This document shows, piece by piece, positions 10,502 to 22,377 of a stretch of 64,000 bases of DNA (positions are counted from its first letter, which is position 1; the number at the start of each line of letters is the position of its first letter). The stretch covers positions 496,001 to 560,000 of the forward strand of contig NJPS01000048.1 in NCBI GenBank assembly GCA_002946415.1, in the 5' to 3' direction. The DNA is from Rutstroemia sp. NJR-2017a BVV2 (lineage: Eukaryota; Ascomycota; Leotiomycetes; Helotiales; Rutstroemiaceae). The notes beneath the pieces were generated by a model, which saw nothing but the letters and a program-made list of their open reading frames with translations, was not told where the DNA came from and did no database searches. The position numbers were made by a program, and so were the translations under genes.

Positions 10502-11672
10502 TTTCTTTTCGTGTGCTGATTTGGGATGGAGTGGGATGTGAAGTGATGTGCGATATCTTCATTTACGCAGTCCAGGCAGGTCAGCGTAGAGATTTGCTGC
10601 AGGAGCTGGATCCTTGATTGGCGGGGTAGATTTCTGAGAAATGCGGCGTAGATGGCGTTGTACGTAGAAGACCGATGTGGTATTTTCTTATCTGAAGGAG
10701 TTTGCGAATGCGCGAGAATATAGAGAAGATTGATACGTATTTGTGACAATAAATATATTCAGAGAACTTCAAAAGTATTTTTTAATGTAAAGGAAATCTA
10801 GCATACAAGAGTTGCTGGCACCCAGGCTAATGATATCAGAGAGCACAGCAGAGCACAGCACAGACGACCGACGATTACTCACAAATTCTTGAAATCACAC
10901 TTGCGAATCAATTTATTTCGACTTGAAACAAGTTATCAAGAGGAGAGCATTTTCATGAATTGAAACGAAAGAAACGGATGGTTGTAGAAACGAATTCTTT
11001 ATGGAGGATGAACTCCATCCGGAGACCAAGGTTCAATGAGAGCCAATGCATGGACCTTGCCGAGCATCTTACTAAACTACGGCATGCATGAGACGAAACA
11101 AGATTGAACTCCTTGTCAGCTAGAACTACGAGAGAATGACATCGATGACTTGTAGGTATCGATAAACTTAGAGTAACCGAAATTCGAATAAAGGAAAAGT
11201 ACGAAAAGATAGGAGAAAAGTTACAGTAAGGGGGAAAGATCCGTGGTTGCACGCACACCTGGTTGTTAAATATCGTGTACCCCTACATCTAGATAATTAA
11301 CTTTGGAATTTCCACAGCCCCAGGAGAACAGGAACGAGACTAAAGACGTGCAAATGTGAAGTCGATATGGTTAATAAGGAATTCGGCGATAGATAAGTAT
11401 TGGGGACATTCCTACATGTCGCAAGAGCTTCACTTTAGTCCCATGGGCGGATAGCCAACCCGGGACAGCAGCTTGTGGAGCAAGGATCGCTATAAAAATG
11501 TCTGTACTTGTATTGAAGTCCCTATTATTCGATAATCATCGACTGTGACCCATCACATACATGAAAGCTAATGTAGCAATCTCATATGGCGAACTGCCAT
11601 CATGCCATCAATCAAACCCGACGTTACAAACAGTTGCAGTCGCTTCCGCCTATGATCGCGGTGATAGTTCCC
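10502..11672. other. Intergenic, no gene seen
   Basis: This 1.17 kb gap lies upstream of the secreted protein gene and downstream of the large coilin-like gene, both minus strand. Short frames exist but none shows a domain or coherent splice structure. Near 10843-10865 GAGCACAGCA is tandemly repeated. Confidence 0.6.
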
Positions 11673-14600
11673 CTAGAACTTTCGTTTCGCTGACTTACTC
11701 CTTGAGCCATTACTATCATGTCTTTTTAGACCTTTGAGAGTAGAGTTCTTCTTCGGACCCCAGCCAGTACTAGTTATTGTGATGTCGGGGTCCTCGTCCG
11801 AACCCCGAGGCTTCTGCTTTGGCTGTTCGTAGCGTTCAAAGGCCGGTTCCTCGTCACTGTCCGCCTCTGCCTCAGCATCACTTGACCGGGTTAAATCCAA
11901 GAACTGTGACCCTTCAGGAATCGAAAAGTCTGCCTGAGAAGTCTGAGGTTTGAAAGGCTTAGAGGGCTTTGGAGTGACTTCGTTTTCCCCTTCGGAAGGA
12001 TCAGAATCAGCGAAAGCTGCCAGAACCTTTTTAGTCTTCTTATCAGTCGTGGTCCCTGGAACATCCGAGTCCGAATCACCGGCAAATGCAGCTCGCACCT
12101 TCTTGCTTTTCTTCTCCGTTTCAGACTCAGACTCAGAATCGGCAAAGGCTGCCAAAATCTTTTCGCTTTTGATTCCAGGTTTGGTGTCCGAAGACTGCGT
12201 ATCGAACGCTGCTAAAATCTTCTTGCTTTTCTCGGCAACCGCTTGTGACGTTGACAGATTCCGTGAGCCTCCGTTCTCCAAGTTGCCATTAGATTGAGAT
12301 GCTTGACTCAGAATCTCCTGTACTGTTGGAAAATCATCCGACGAGGGTTCGACCATTTTACTTATATTGATAGGCTCATCAGCGGAGCGAGGCCTGGGTC
12401 GCGGAAGTTCGGGTTCCAGTTCATGGATCTCTGAATTATGCGCCGCGTTATTCATTTCCGCATCATGTTCTTTCAACCCGTTGATTTCCTTCGGTCCGCT
12501 GTCTTCAAAGTTAAAGTCCGGTTGCCGACCGTGGTCTGTAACAAGACTACTGAACGACCCAGACAGATTTGGATATTCCACTCCAGTGTCAACTACAATG
12601 GTGTTTGCATCTACCAAGTTGGATGGTGCATCCACTTGTGCATTCTTTCGGACCGGCTTGGCAGCTTTTTCCTCGGGTTGCAATGCCGCACTTTGGGCAT
12701 GAGCTTTGTTGAGGTTGACCTTTCTAGCAGATTTGTCATTATGTGCATTTTGGGATGTTGTTTGGTCATCTGCATTAACAGCATCGTTTGACCTCAATCT
12801 CCTGTTTTGCTCTTGTTTCGCGTTGGCGTCGTTTTCATGAGGCAAAGGACCAGCGAGTTCCTGAGACGCCTCAGTTTGCCAGTTTGGCTGCTGCATACCA
12901 GGTGAAGGACTAGTTTGTCTCTGTCTGATCGGAGAGCTGGAGCCAAATCCATTGAACTTCGGGGAATAAGAAGACTGATCAATTTCCGCCATGTCTTTTC
13001 GAAGCTTTTCGAGTTCTGCCGCTTCTCTAGGGGTTTCCGAGCCATTAGGACCAAGATTACGAATGACCGATGAAGGAACATTAGATCGGAAGCCGGCTTC
13101 CTTAATCATGCGTGAGATTTCTTCTCTGTCGTTGTCTGTGATCGACTCCGGTAGCAAAGCAGCAGGAAGATCAAGCTCAGGCCGCTGTGCATGAGGAGTC
13201 ATGGTATCTCCAGGAATTTGAGAGCAAGCTGAGAAGTCTATATCGGAATGTAGCTGTGTTTCAGTGACATGAGAGAACGGCGCCTCCGACTCTTCGTCAT
13301 TGCCCAAAGTTACTGATTCATCAGTCGTCAAGCCTGTTTTGAATGGTTCGGTCGATAGGCTTACTGGGGCGGAACTGACGAGCTTTGGCTCTACAAGCTC
13401 TTTGAAAGTAAGTAATCTCTCTCCGTTGTCATCCTCATCCATGTAATCTTCGTCGTCGTTTGGCATTTCAAATTTACCCCAGATCCGTTGACCATCTTCG
13501 TCGTAATTCTTTACTGGCTGCTCCCTATCTCGTTTCGCCAAAACCAGAGATATTTCTCCATTTCCATTAGTGGCGAGAACAGAAGCGGTACGGTATTCAG
13601 AGATCTGCGGTTGCCATCTTGTCGACTCATCCATAATAAACTGTTTGAAAGCAATGACCATTCCAGGCTTTATTACCGCCGCATCTAAGCTTGAAAGACT
13701 GGATGGATCCTCGGGAAGCTCCATCAAATCATCTATTCCTTGGCTGTTGGGTTCCGCATCTGATCTAAACTCTGTGATTTCGATTTGTCTTGCGGGGAGA
13801 GATTGCTCTGTAGACTGTGTCTCTGTTGTATGCGGTGGGTAGCTTTGAAGGGATGGCTCTTCGGGATCTTCATGCTCCTCCACGTAGTTCTGTTTGCCTT
13901 TGCGTCGCTTTTGCTTTTTAGATTTCCGTGAATCTTCGTTGTGATGCTGCGCCTGATTCTTTCTCTTCCCATTCTGTTGAGGATCCCATCGTTGGACAAA
14001 GGGAAAAGGAGGCTCGCTCAACACAACGCCCTCATGACAGCACTCTACTGCTCGATAATTGATCTTTTCTCTCCACGAGTCGTCATCGACCACCGGCTCA
14101 ACTGCATTTGACGTTGGCTCCACCACGGGATTTGTAGGCTTCTGAACTTTGATGTCTTTCAATAGATCATTACGAAGTTTATCCTCATCCTGTTTTGTCT
14201 TGGGATTTTTCATACCTAGAGCGCCAAATAGTAGTCGACGACCAGCCCCCAAATCTAGTTTTGCACGCCGCGGTTCTGAGATTGGCTTGCCTGGTTCTGC
14301 AGCGCCAGTTTTCGCGAGCGGTATCTCAGATTCTACGCCGTTTGTCGCGACTTGAATGTGGGTAGCAGCCTCTGTCGAATTATTGTTCAATCCATTACTG
14401 GCATGTTCAGGAGGATCCAGATCCATCTCGGTATTCCCATCAGAAGCATTTCCAACCACTGCGTTGCCATTTGAAGGAGATCCTGACACACGCTGCTGTT
14501 TACGTTCTGGTTGACCTACCTCGACACCCCCAGACGCAAGAGAGGCAAGCAACTCACGCCTTCGAGTTTCAAACTCGTCAGCTTCTGCCATTGCTTTGCT

Positions 14601-16629
14601 CGTCCCGCCTCGAATATTTTTGGAATTCATATTAGCTCTCAAAGCCATCAATGCAGCTAACGCATCTTCCGGCGAAGTGCTATCATTAACGTTCAATTTG
14701 CTGAATTCGGAGGCCTTCGTGTCTTCTGGAAGGATGTGCTTTTCTTTGAGCTTGGAAAGAGCGAGAGATTGCCTTCGACGTTGATTTCTGGCCTGAGTCT
14801 CTTTTTTACCCTGCCCAGGAGGAACCCTCGGTTCAGGAGCTGGAACAACATTGGGTTCAGGCGAGAGCTTCGCTTTAGTCATTTCTGGCGTCGGCTTGCT
14901 TGATTGAACCTCTGGGCCTGCTTCTTCGTCACTTGAGGCTTCGCTGGAAGAGTCGCTGTCACTATCACTTTCGCTATCGCTATCAGATGATGAGGAATCA
15001 GCTGCTTCCGGCTCCTCAGAATCATCCTCGCTAGACGAATCGTCACTGGAATCATCGCTACTACTGTCTTCCTCCTCGGAAGAAGAATCTTCACTACTTT
15101 CCTCATCATCGGTCTCGAGGTCAATAGCTGGCGTTGATGTAAGTCCCTTGCTGTAGGTTTCCTGCGAGTTGGATTTGACACTACTCCTGTTTGTAACAGT
15201 TAGATCTTTGCTTGACTTAGAGTCAGCAGTCACGGAGTTCGCGGTAACTTCTGCCATAAACTTCAATGCTCTACCGGACGTTATAGATCCGCTTGGCAAT
15301 CCATGATGATCATAGTGATTTAGTAACAAGTCTTCGGCCTCCTCCCAAGAACTAGGTTCATCTGAGTCTATGTCTTCCTGGTCGGACTCTCTAGTATCCT
15401 TGCTGTTTGTCAGATGTTGCTTTTTACCGGTTTTGTCTTTTGTGGTTTGTGGATTGTCCTTAGCACTGGTTGGCGGCAGTTTGGGAGACTTGGAAGCTTT
15501 CAACAAAGAACTTTTAGACTTGGCAGGAATGTACCCGATCGCCAACGCGTCGTATGCTTGAGACATGTCTCCATGAGAGCGTCGTACAATATGTTTGATC
15601 ACTCCTACAGATGTGTCTGGAAACGCTGTATGCAACCTACGTATCTTGTCTTCTTTTGATTCGTTCCTCATGCCTCCTTGGGAAGCTTCTCCAGTAGTAG
15701 AAAGCTCCTCGTCCTCGGATGTATCCTTCCTTTTGTTTTTGAAAGTATTAGGGTGCGATTCTTCGTCTTGTGTATCGTCCTCCCCTGAAGATATTATGGC
15801 TACCTCGTCCTCGTCAATATTGCCTTCAGGCTCAAAGTCCTCATCATCCTCTTCGTCTTCGTTTTCAAAGTCGGCATGGAGAACTAGTTGTCGGTTGCCA
15901 TTCGAGTCTCTTGTAATTTCTTCGTCAGCATCTTCGTCTGTCACATCATCATCATCATCGACCTCATCGGACTCGTCGGAGTCAACAACTGCTTCCGGGT
16001 CGAAATCGTCGTCGTCTTCGTCGTCTTCATCGTCATTCGTTCCAGCTTCTATAGTAAGTTGCGAGGGTATCGATTCATTGCTCCTCCAGTATTTCTCCGC
16101 TAGCAGACTGTCGTCCTCCTCATTCTCATTGTCGGCTTCATCCAGCATAAGCTTTCGTCTCTTCCTAGGCGGAATATCAATGGCAGGACGATTAGCTGGC
16201 CTCCGCAGCATAGGTCTGCCAAATGCAACACCATCTACCAAATGCTTCCCATCCGACGAAATCTGATGTCTTCCGGAAATTCTGCGTATACGTAGGTCTT
16301 GTGTCAAAAGTGGTCGAATACTGTAATCATCTATCAGTACAATCTGCAGACAGATATCCAAAGTTCTGTATAACGCACATAACCTCATCATCTTCTTTCA
16401 TCACCCTGCTAACTGGTTGAAAATGTAGACACTCATAATTCACCTTTCCTGTTCCCTTTACTTCAACGGCATAGTCTTCTAGTCCCCATTCGGCAGATTC
16501 GATAGGTACTACCTCGTTGATATCATTTAATAATTCCGATATTGTTAGTGCATGGGTTTCTATATTAGCATCCCATATAATAGGACAATCTGGAAGGTCA
16601 TGTCTCCGCACAGTAATTCGAAGTCTCAT
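11673..16629 (-). CDS. Large coilin-like nuclear protein with CUE-like segment
   Basis: Two exons (16629-16379 and 16320-11673, intron 58 bp) encode about 1632 residues. The N-terminus (MRLRITVRRHDLP..., through ECLHFQPVSRVMKEDDEV and IRPLLTQDLRIRR after the splice) matches a conserved fungal N-terminal domain of ubiquitin-like, coilin-type character, followed by a basic PPRKRRKL nuclear signal. Around residue 310-355 a segment with IRRLHTAFPDTS and HGDMSQAYDAL has the helical pattern of a CUE/UBA ubiquitin-binding domain. Long acidic and Ser/Glu runs follow. Around residues 835-1010, PPFPFVQRWDP and a beta-rich stretch beginning IKPGMVIAFKQF resemble the atypical Tudor fold at the coilin C-terminus. 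Near residues 1450-1530 a K-K/S-x-x-AAF motif is repeated four times. Coilin organises Cajal bodies and snRNP assembly; assignment here rests on architecture and is an inference. Confidence 0.85.
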
Positions 16630-17004
16630 GGTGGAGATGAGGAACGCAGCTGAGCAGATGTGACGCAGGAAATATTCGAAGCAAACGTGACGCGAAATCG
16701 CGACCTCGAAAAGCTCAAAAAAATTCGCCCCAATCTCGAGTACGTGATCACGTGCGAATTTACTTGGCTTTTTAGATACCTAACATAGTTATGTCTATTT
16801 GAGTTGCTCGACATCGAAAAAATACAAATGAAGGAGGATCACCAGTGCTAAGTTCGGACGCTGGTCTGATTATTCAATCTGAAAATTTGCCATGTCATTC
16901 CGTTAAGATCTAAGGTTCATAGGCCGGAGACAAACCATCGCTGTTTGAATGTGATTATGCAGAAACCTGGTATCCGTCAAAACGCCCATAAAGTATGTAC
17001 ACCC
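16630..17004. promoter_or_regulatory. Intergenic, promoter of coilin-like gene
   Basis: This 375 bp gap lies between the coilin-like start codon and the RPA43 stop codon, both minus strand. It should carry the RPA43 terminator and the promoter of the coilin-like gene. No gene is seen. Confidence 0.55.
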
Positions 17005-17973
17005 TCAATATTTCCGCCTATGTTTCTTCGTTGAATCCACTTCCGTATCATCACGTTCCACCGGTACCCCTAAACTTGTCGCACCAAGAGCTCGTGAGCC
17101 ACCAAGGCGTCTTCCAGCTTTGTCTCTACTTCGACTCTTGGCCTGTTCTGTTTGCAACAGTTGCGCCTCGGCGTCCTCTTCCAGCATTGTCCCATCAACA
17201 GTCAAGAATCCCCTTTCCTTATCATGATTCGATTCAATTTCCTTCACCCTAAATTTCACAGTACCCTCCACTTTCTTCCCCTCCCCATCTACGTAATATC
17301 CAATTCCGTCTTCTGCATAGGACTCGCCTTGTCCTGCTTCCGCATCTTTCACCTGTTCAGCAACACCAACCCACTTCCAATCTTTCGGTAACCGGGCTCG
17401 TTCGATACTTGCGTTGAACAGATTCCAACAGACTAGACCCAGGTGCCCCTCATTCTGAAGATTGATGTAGCCTTCCAGCCAAGCTCCTTTCTCCGGCTTG
17501 AACAGTAGGAATTCAGCAGTTACCCATGCCCAACTGACTGCGTATTCGTCTATATTCTGGAGCAATGTTGTGTCCCCATCATTTCCGAACGCCTTTTCAC
17601 CCAATCGAGGATTGCTGTATGAGAGTATTACGCCGTTGAATGGAGGATAATATGTGAGGATAAGTGGAGAAAGATGTTCGGCGCAAATGCCTTCGAGTGG
17701 AAACTTTTGAGATACTGGCGCTAATGGCAAGAACAAAGAAGAGGTCTGTAGGTGGAATGGCGATGTCGTAGTGGGTAATTCCTCATGTGAAGCAGATGCG
17801 TCCGCTGTAGCTTTCTCGGATCTGTGTTTCTTCGATCGGTTCCCATCCTCTACATTTTCGCGCTTTCGCTTCTTTTCGCTGTCTTTTGACTTGTGCTTCT
17901 TGTCTGACTTGTGCTTGTGTTTCTTGGACGAAGCCTCAACTGGGGCGGTCTGTGAAGGCATTTCAATTGACAT
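17005..17973 (-). CDS. RPA43: RNA polymerase I subunit RPA43
   Basis: A single exon encodes 322 residues. The N-terminal 60 residues are a Lys/Arg/His-rich tail with KKHKHK and KKRKRE nuclear or nucleolar signals. The body has the RPA43/Rpb7-type two-domain plan: a tip domain (PFHLQTSSLFLPLAPVS through LILTYYPPFNGVILSY) and an OB-fold (FLLFKPEKGAWLEGYIN, LGLVCWNLFNASI, KDWKWVG). The subunit pairs with RPA14 in yeast to form the Pol I stalk and contacts the initiation factor Rrn3, acting in the nucleolus in rRNA synthesis. The C-terminus (GSRALGATSLGVP, then KKHRRKY) is basic. It is divergently arranged with the J-protein gene 289 bp away. Confidence 0.9.
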   Translation of the reverse strand: MSIEMPSQTAPVEASSKKHKHKSDKKHKSKDSEKKRKRENVEDGNRSKKHRSEKATADASASHEELPTTTSPFHLQTSSLFLPLAPVSQKFPLEGICAEHLSPLILTYYPPFNGVILSYSNPRLGEKAFGNDGDTTLLQNIDEYAVSWAWVTAEFLLFKPEKGAWLEGYINLQNEGHLGLVCWNLFNASIERARLPKDWKWVGVAEQVKDAEAGQGESYAEDGIGYYVDGEGKKVEGTVKFRVKEIESNHDKERGFLTVDGTMLEEDAEAQLLQTEQAKSRSRDKAGRRLGGSRALGATSLGVPVERDDTEVDSTKKHRRKY

Positions 17974-18262
17974 TTTATGGTCGTCGATTCTTGAATTCTA
18001 GAAATTTTCTCATGTCGCGCTTCAAGCCCCCAGAAACTTTTTTTGCACTAATCCCGCATCATCCGCTAGCGTCATCCGATAAGCTTCCTTCTGCGCCTTA
18101 TCAGGGATAAGACATCTGGCTTCTCTAAAGAAAGCTACGCGACACCGATTTAAGAAGATACATTTCATACTTAAGGACAACTCACTTACACCAAACCTGT
18201 TCCCTTAGCTTCATGACACAAAACATTACTGGCATTCTTTGGAGACGGTAGGGTGCTGAGAG
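17974..18262. promoter_or_regulatory. Compact divergent promoter RPA43 / J-protein
   Basis: Only 289 bp separate the two start codons, so both promoters must overlap or abut. The sequence includes GCGCTTCAAGCCCC and GCCTTATCAGGGATAAG, a GATA-containing near-palindrome near 18097-18112. Confidence 0.5.
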
Positions 18263-19402
18263 ATGTCTAATAATTTGCTTTCTCTTGCTGGCTGGACGTT
18301 CCTCCCAAACGTGAGTAACCCCAGAGGCAAGCTCGAGACAAAGGGGGATACAAATACTGATCCGAATTCATAGTTGGTTACGGGATGGGTTCAAACGTTT
18401 TGGTATGGGCTCACTATACGGGCTGGCGACCCGAAGCCTCAGCCAGGAACTCCACGATTCAACCTTCATCGCCGGCGCATACATATAATCGTAATATCGG
18501 CATATCTTCTCTACACAATTTACGAGGCGGATTGGAACATTCGCATGACGGGAGACTTCTACCAAGACCTAGGAGTACCACACTCCGCCACCGACCGAGA
18601 GATCAAATCCAGATTTAGGCGTCTAGCAGCCATTCACCATCCCGACAAGGTGTCGTCTTCTTCTCCTTCTGCCGAGGGCTATTTCGTCCACCTCAAGCTA
18701 GCCCAAGATACCCTACTTAATCCAGCAAAACGATTCGCATACGAACGGTTCGGACCAGAGATTATCGGGTGGCAGCATTGTTCAACGATTCGGGATTACC
18801 TTGTCCATGGGTTGCAGTCGGTCCTCCCTTATTATGGCATGGCAGCGATAGCTATGTACTTTCTGGGTCTGCTCGGCTACCTAGAATGGGGCAAGTTCTG
18901 GCGCTGGATCTCCATAATCGTTCTTTGCGTCTTCGAGCTACATACCATATCCCGACCATACTTTCCTCTCCTTGCAGCAAGAGTCCTAAATCCGCTTTTC
19001 ACTGCATTCACGTCTCATCCTCCTTACCTTCCATTCCAACTCATACAGCTAGCTCGGAAATTGAGTGTAACTTTATATATTGCCTTTTCGCAGCTCGGGC
19101 CATTAATACAACCACCTACGGCGGTGGCGCAAAATGGCAATGCCGAGCAAGTGCTCCAGCAGCAGCTTGATCGAATGGACCAGACCGCGAAAGCTGTCGA
19201 AATCGATGCATCGAGGCTTCAGGCACTGGAGATGGTCCCTTTTGTCGAGGATCCACAGGCAATGAAGGAGGTGAAAGGAAAGGTGAAGGAGTGGCTTATA
19301 CAAAATACTATAAGATCAGATCCAGAAGTTAGGGATGCGATGGGGACTGTATTAAGGAGTAGAAGAACAGATGCGCCGGCTGGTGCTAGGGGTAATCGGT
19401 AG
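18263..19402 (+). CDS. Membrane-anchored DnaJ (J-domain) protein
   Basis: Exon 1 (18263-18310, MSNNLLSLAGWTFLPN) joins exon 2 (18374-19402) across a 63 bp intron, giving 358 residues. After a predicted membrane segment (IHIIVISAYLLYTIYEADW, around residue 50) comes a J domain starting DFYQDLGVPHSATDREIKS with the essential HPD tripeptide intact in AAIHHPDKV, and RFAYERFG closing helix IV. Further hydrophobic spans follow (AAIAMYFLGLLGYLEW, WISIIVLCVFELH). The C-terminal region has a coiled coil (QVLQQQLDRMDQTAKAVEI). J proteins stimulate Hsp70 ATPase; the membrane layout suggests an ER or other endomembrane co-chaperone, but the compartment is not shown. The first ATG is used because it precedes a clean donor site and the second exon has no upstream ATG in frame. 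Confidence 0.87.
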
Positions 19403-20585
19403 ATACATGTTTTACTTAGACAAGGACTTTAATAATATTAGATTCTTAAATGATCCTCCGTTTATTTTCATACTTTAATCCCATTTATTGTGTTCTTCCC
19501 ACAGGAATTTCAGAGTCAAGTCAAAATCTCGCTTCCCTTTTCCCCCCAAATGTGAAAGCCCACACCTCGGCCAAGAACCAACCAGGGGTTCCTCTCCATT
19601 TCCTCACTAACATACTCAAACAACAACGCATACAACTGCCATCATCTCCCTAAACTAAATGTTGCACATCTTCCCAAGCCGCCTCCTTATTTCCGACCCT
19701 GCATTCCACCTTTCATGCAAGCCTGACACAAAGGTGCTTGCCCTCCCTCCCGCCGCGCATCCACTAGTTTCGTTGGCCGCTCGTCAGGGGTCATCCCGCA
19801 TAACAACCGCATCTATCACATCTACCAGATATTACCTACAAGTACAGCAACACATATGTCTTACCCGTCCAAAGCACGACTGTTGCATATCTACTCAAGC
19901 CGCGTCCACGTGGCAGACACGGATTAGCAAGACCAGTATACTTTGTTGCAAGTCTACGTGTGCCGCTCCCGTCGGCAATTCCGTGTTCGCTCCCATGGGT
20001 GCCCTGCTGGCTTGGGTTTATTTTGCTCTTGTTGCATGTCGGGGCATGGGCATGGGTTTACTCCTGGTATGTTTAGCTTTGTTATTTCCCCTCTGTGGGT
20101 GAATGATGGGAGACCAGTCACGAGTGTTTTGTGCTGTTGTATTATGGGCGGGTATATCGGCCTTGTGCTGTCAAAAGTGCGCTGATATTCTTGTCCCTAT
20201 ACGATCTCATATTGAGTATGTTCCTACCATGCCAGAATCGACTATATACGCACTCACAACCTCACTTAACCTCACACGATATGGCCACTGCAAACCAGCT
20301 ACGTAATTTATTAAACATCTAGAGTTCCACTTCAGTTGAAGGGACGTCTGAATCAAGCAAGGGAGATTTGGAACTCCAGTGGAATCTGCTGCAAAAATTT
20401 GAAATATGCATGCTATCATGGCATTAACATTTCATCGGTATACATACAGTATACATTCAGGTTACTGTATTCGCCTGGTCCATTCGTTATGGTACAACCC
20501 AAAAGCCCACCGTCCCGACACGCTCAACCCAAACCCGCCCAACGCCAAAAATCCGCCAGAGTTCCCGATATTTCATAGCAGCAGA
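19403..20585. other. Convergent intergenic region, no gene seen
   Basis: This 1.18 kb gap lies between the 3' ends of the J-protein and NFS1 genes. Overlapping plus-strand frames here (the largest about 147 codons at 19659-20102) have no domain, no splice logic and Cys/Leu-rich composition, so I treat them as chance. Confidence 0.6.
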
Positions 20586-22377
20586 CTAATGCTGACTCCA
20601 CTCAATGCTGTCCAAAGCGATACCCTCTTGCACGAGCTCCCAGAGCGGGCTGAGCTCTCGCAAGAACGTGACTCGCTCCTTGACCGCCTTCAATACATAG
20701 TCGATTTCTGATTCTGTTGTGAAGCGGCCGATACCAAATCGAATACTGCTATGCGCACTCTCATCACTGCTACCAAGTGCTCTTAAAACGTAACTGGGCT
20801 CGAGAGATGCAGAAGTGCATGCACTTCCTGATGATAAAGCAATATCTTTCAATGCCATGAGTAGGGACTCTCCCTCAACATATGCGAATGATACATTGAC
20901 ACATCCAGGATAGAACTGGTTGGAATCGCCATTTTGAGTGGTGTGCTCAAGTGATAGAAGGCCTTGGAGAAGTCGATCGGAGAGCTTCTTGATTCGTTGA
21001 TGGTCATACTAGAAAAGTCAGTAGTTGTTGCTAAAGTCTCGAATTCAATCAATTGATAAATTGTGATAAAATCAGACAAGGTACTGCGTCTCGTCAAAGA
21101 AGCCTCAACTTGCAAGCAAGGAGGTCACTAGGAAAGCCATGCATATGTATAGTAGGTCATCATGTGGTAGGGATAAGAAAAAAGGAAAACAGAAACTCAC
21201 AGCAAGCTCTTCCTTTGCGATCCGACAAGCTTCACCAAAGCCAACCACTAACGCGGGTGCAAGAGTACCACTCCTCAACCCTCGCTCTTGTCCACCTCCA
21301 CTAATAATAGGATCAAGCCTAACCCTAGGACGTCTGCGTACGTAACATGCACCAATACCCTTTGGTCCGTAAATTTTATGCGATGAAATTGACATTAGGT
21401 CAATGTTCATTGCGTTGACGTCCAACGGAATCTTTCCAACAGCTTGTGCGCCATCAGTGTGGAAGAATACCTTCTTCGATCGGCAAAGCTTTCCGATTTC
21501 TTCCAGGGGTTGGATAACACCAATTTCGTTGTTGACAGCCATGATACTCACAAGTGCTGTCTCGGGTCGGATTGCGGCCTCCAATTCAGCCATATCGACT
21601 AAACCGTTATTCTGCACTGGCAGGTATGTTACTTCGAAGCCTTCATCTTGCAAATGCCTACAACTGTCCAGAACACATTTGTGCTCTGTTTGTGTTGTGA
21701 TGATGTGCTTCTTCTTTCCTGACCTGCCAAAAAATCTTGCCACTCCTTTGACACTCATGTTGTTACTTTCAGTAGCTCCACTAGTGAAGATAATCTCCTT
21801 GGGGTCGGCTCCGATGAGTGTAGCAATGTGCTCTCTGGCATCCTCGATAGCTTTATCGGTTTCCCAACCATAGGCGTGAGTCCTCGAATGAGGATTGCCG
21901 TACAGGCCGGTATAGAAAGGCAGCATCTTATCCAGTACTCTCGGATCTAATGGGGTGGTAGCTTGCATATCTAAATATATTGGCCGTTGGCCTTCGTCCA
22001 TGACAGTGGCTTGCTTCAGCACACCTATATTGATGTCAGTAAGAATATCTTCACATGTGGAGTTAGTGCGAATATATACCAGCCATCGGACTCATCATCG
22101 CATCAGCATTTTCAACAACTCCGGATACTGGTTGCTCCGAAGGCTTCTTTCCCGTTTCTTGAAAGAAAGATTGCTGCTCGGATCGAATAGCAGAGTCGAG
22201 GTTCACCTGGGCGCTGTCCTTCTTCGTCTCTGATACATAACCCCGCCTCGAAACTCGCTGATTGGTTATGGACGCCACTCGAGCTATCGCAGAGCTTCGC
22301 AAGAGTCCAACTGCAGGATTCGTCTGCTTCAGGAGGCGCGATGCCTGCCTCAACGAGGTTGAAGCCATATTAGACAT
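20586..22377 (-). CDS. NFS1: Mitochondrial cysteine desulfurase
   Basis: Exons 22377-22080, 22024-21201 and 21008-20586 give 514 residues. The first about 90 residues are an Arg/Ser/Ala-rich mitochondrial presequence ([13 protein letters not shown]...SRRGYVSE). The catalytic body starts [22 protein letters not shown]-site features are intact: [19 protein letters not shown], the aspartate in HTDGAQAVG, and the Schiff-base lysine in [10 protein letters not shown]. The mobile active-site cysteine lies in [17 protein letters not shown], and [16 protein letters not shown] is family-typical. The enzyme removes sulfur from L-cysteine for iron-sulfur cluster assembly and tRNA thiolation, acting with Isd11 and frataxin. 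Intron 2 is long (192 bp); the join [17 protein letters not shown] matches orthologues. It shares a 0.95 kb divergent promoter with the BAR-SH3 gene. Confidence 0.96.

Noticed and set aside
15595..16266. 223-codon Ser-rich plus-strand frame opposite the coilin-like gene
   Set aside because: Poly-Ser runs are the antisense image of Asp/Glu repeats of the real minus-strand gene.
19659..20102. 147-codon plus-strand open frame between J-protein and NFS1
   Set aside because: It has no signal peptide, domain or splice support, overlaps other frames of equal quality and lies in a convergent 3' region.
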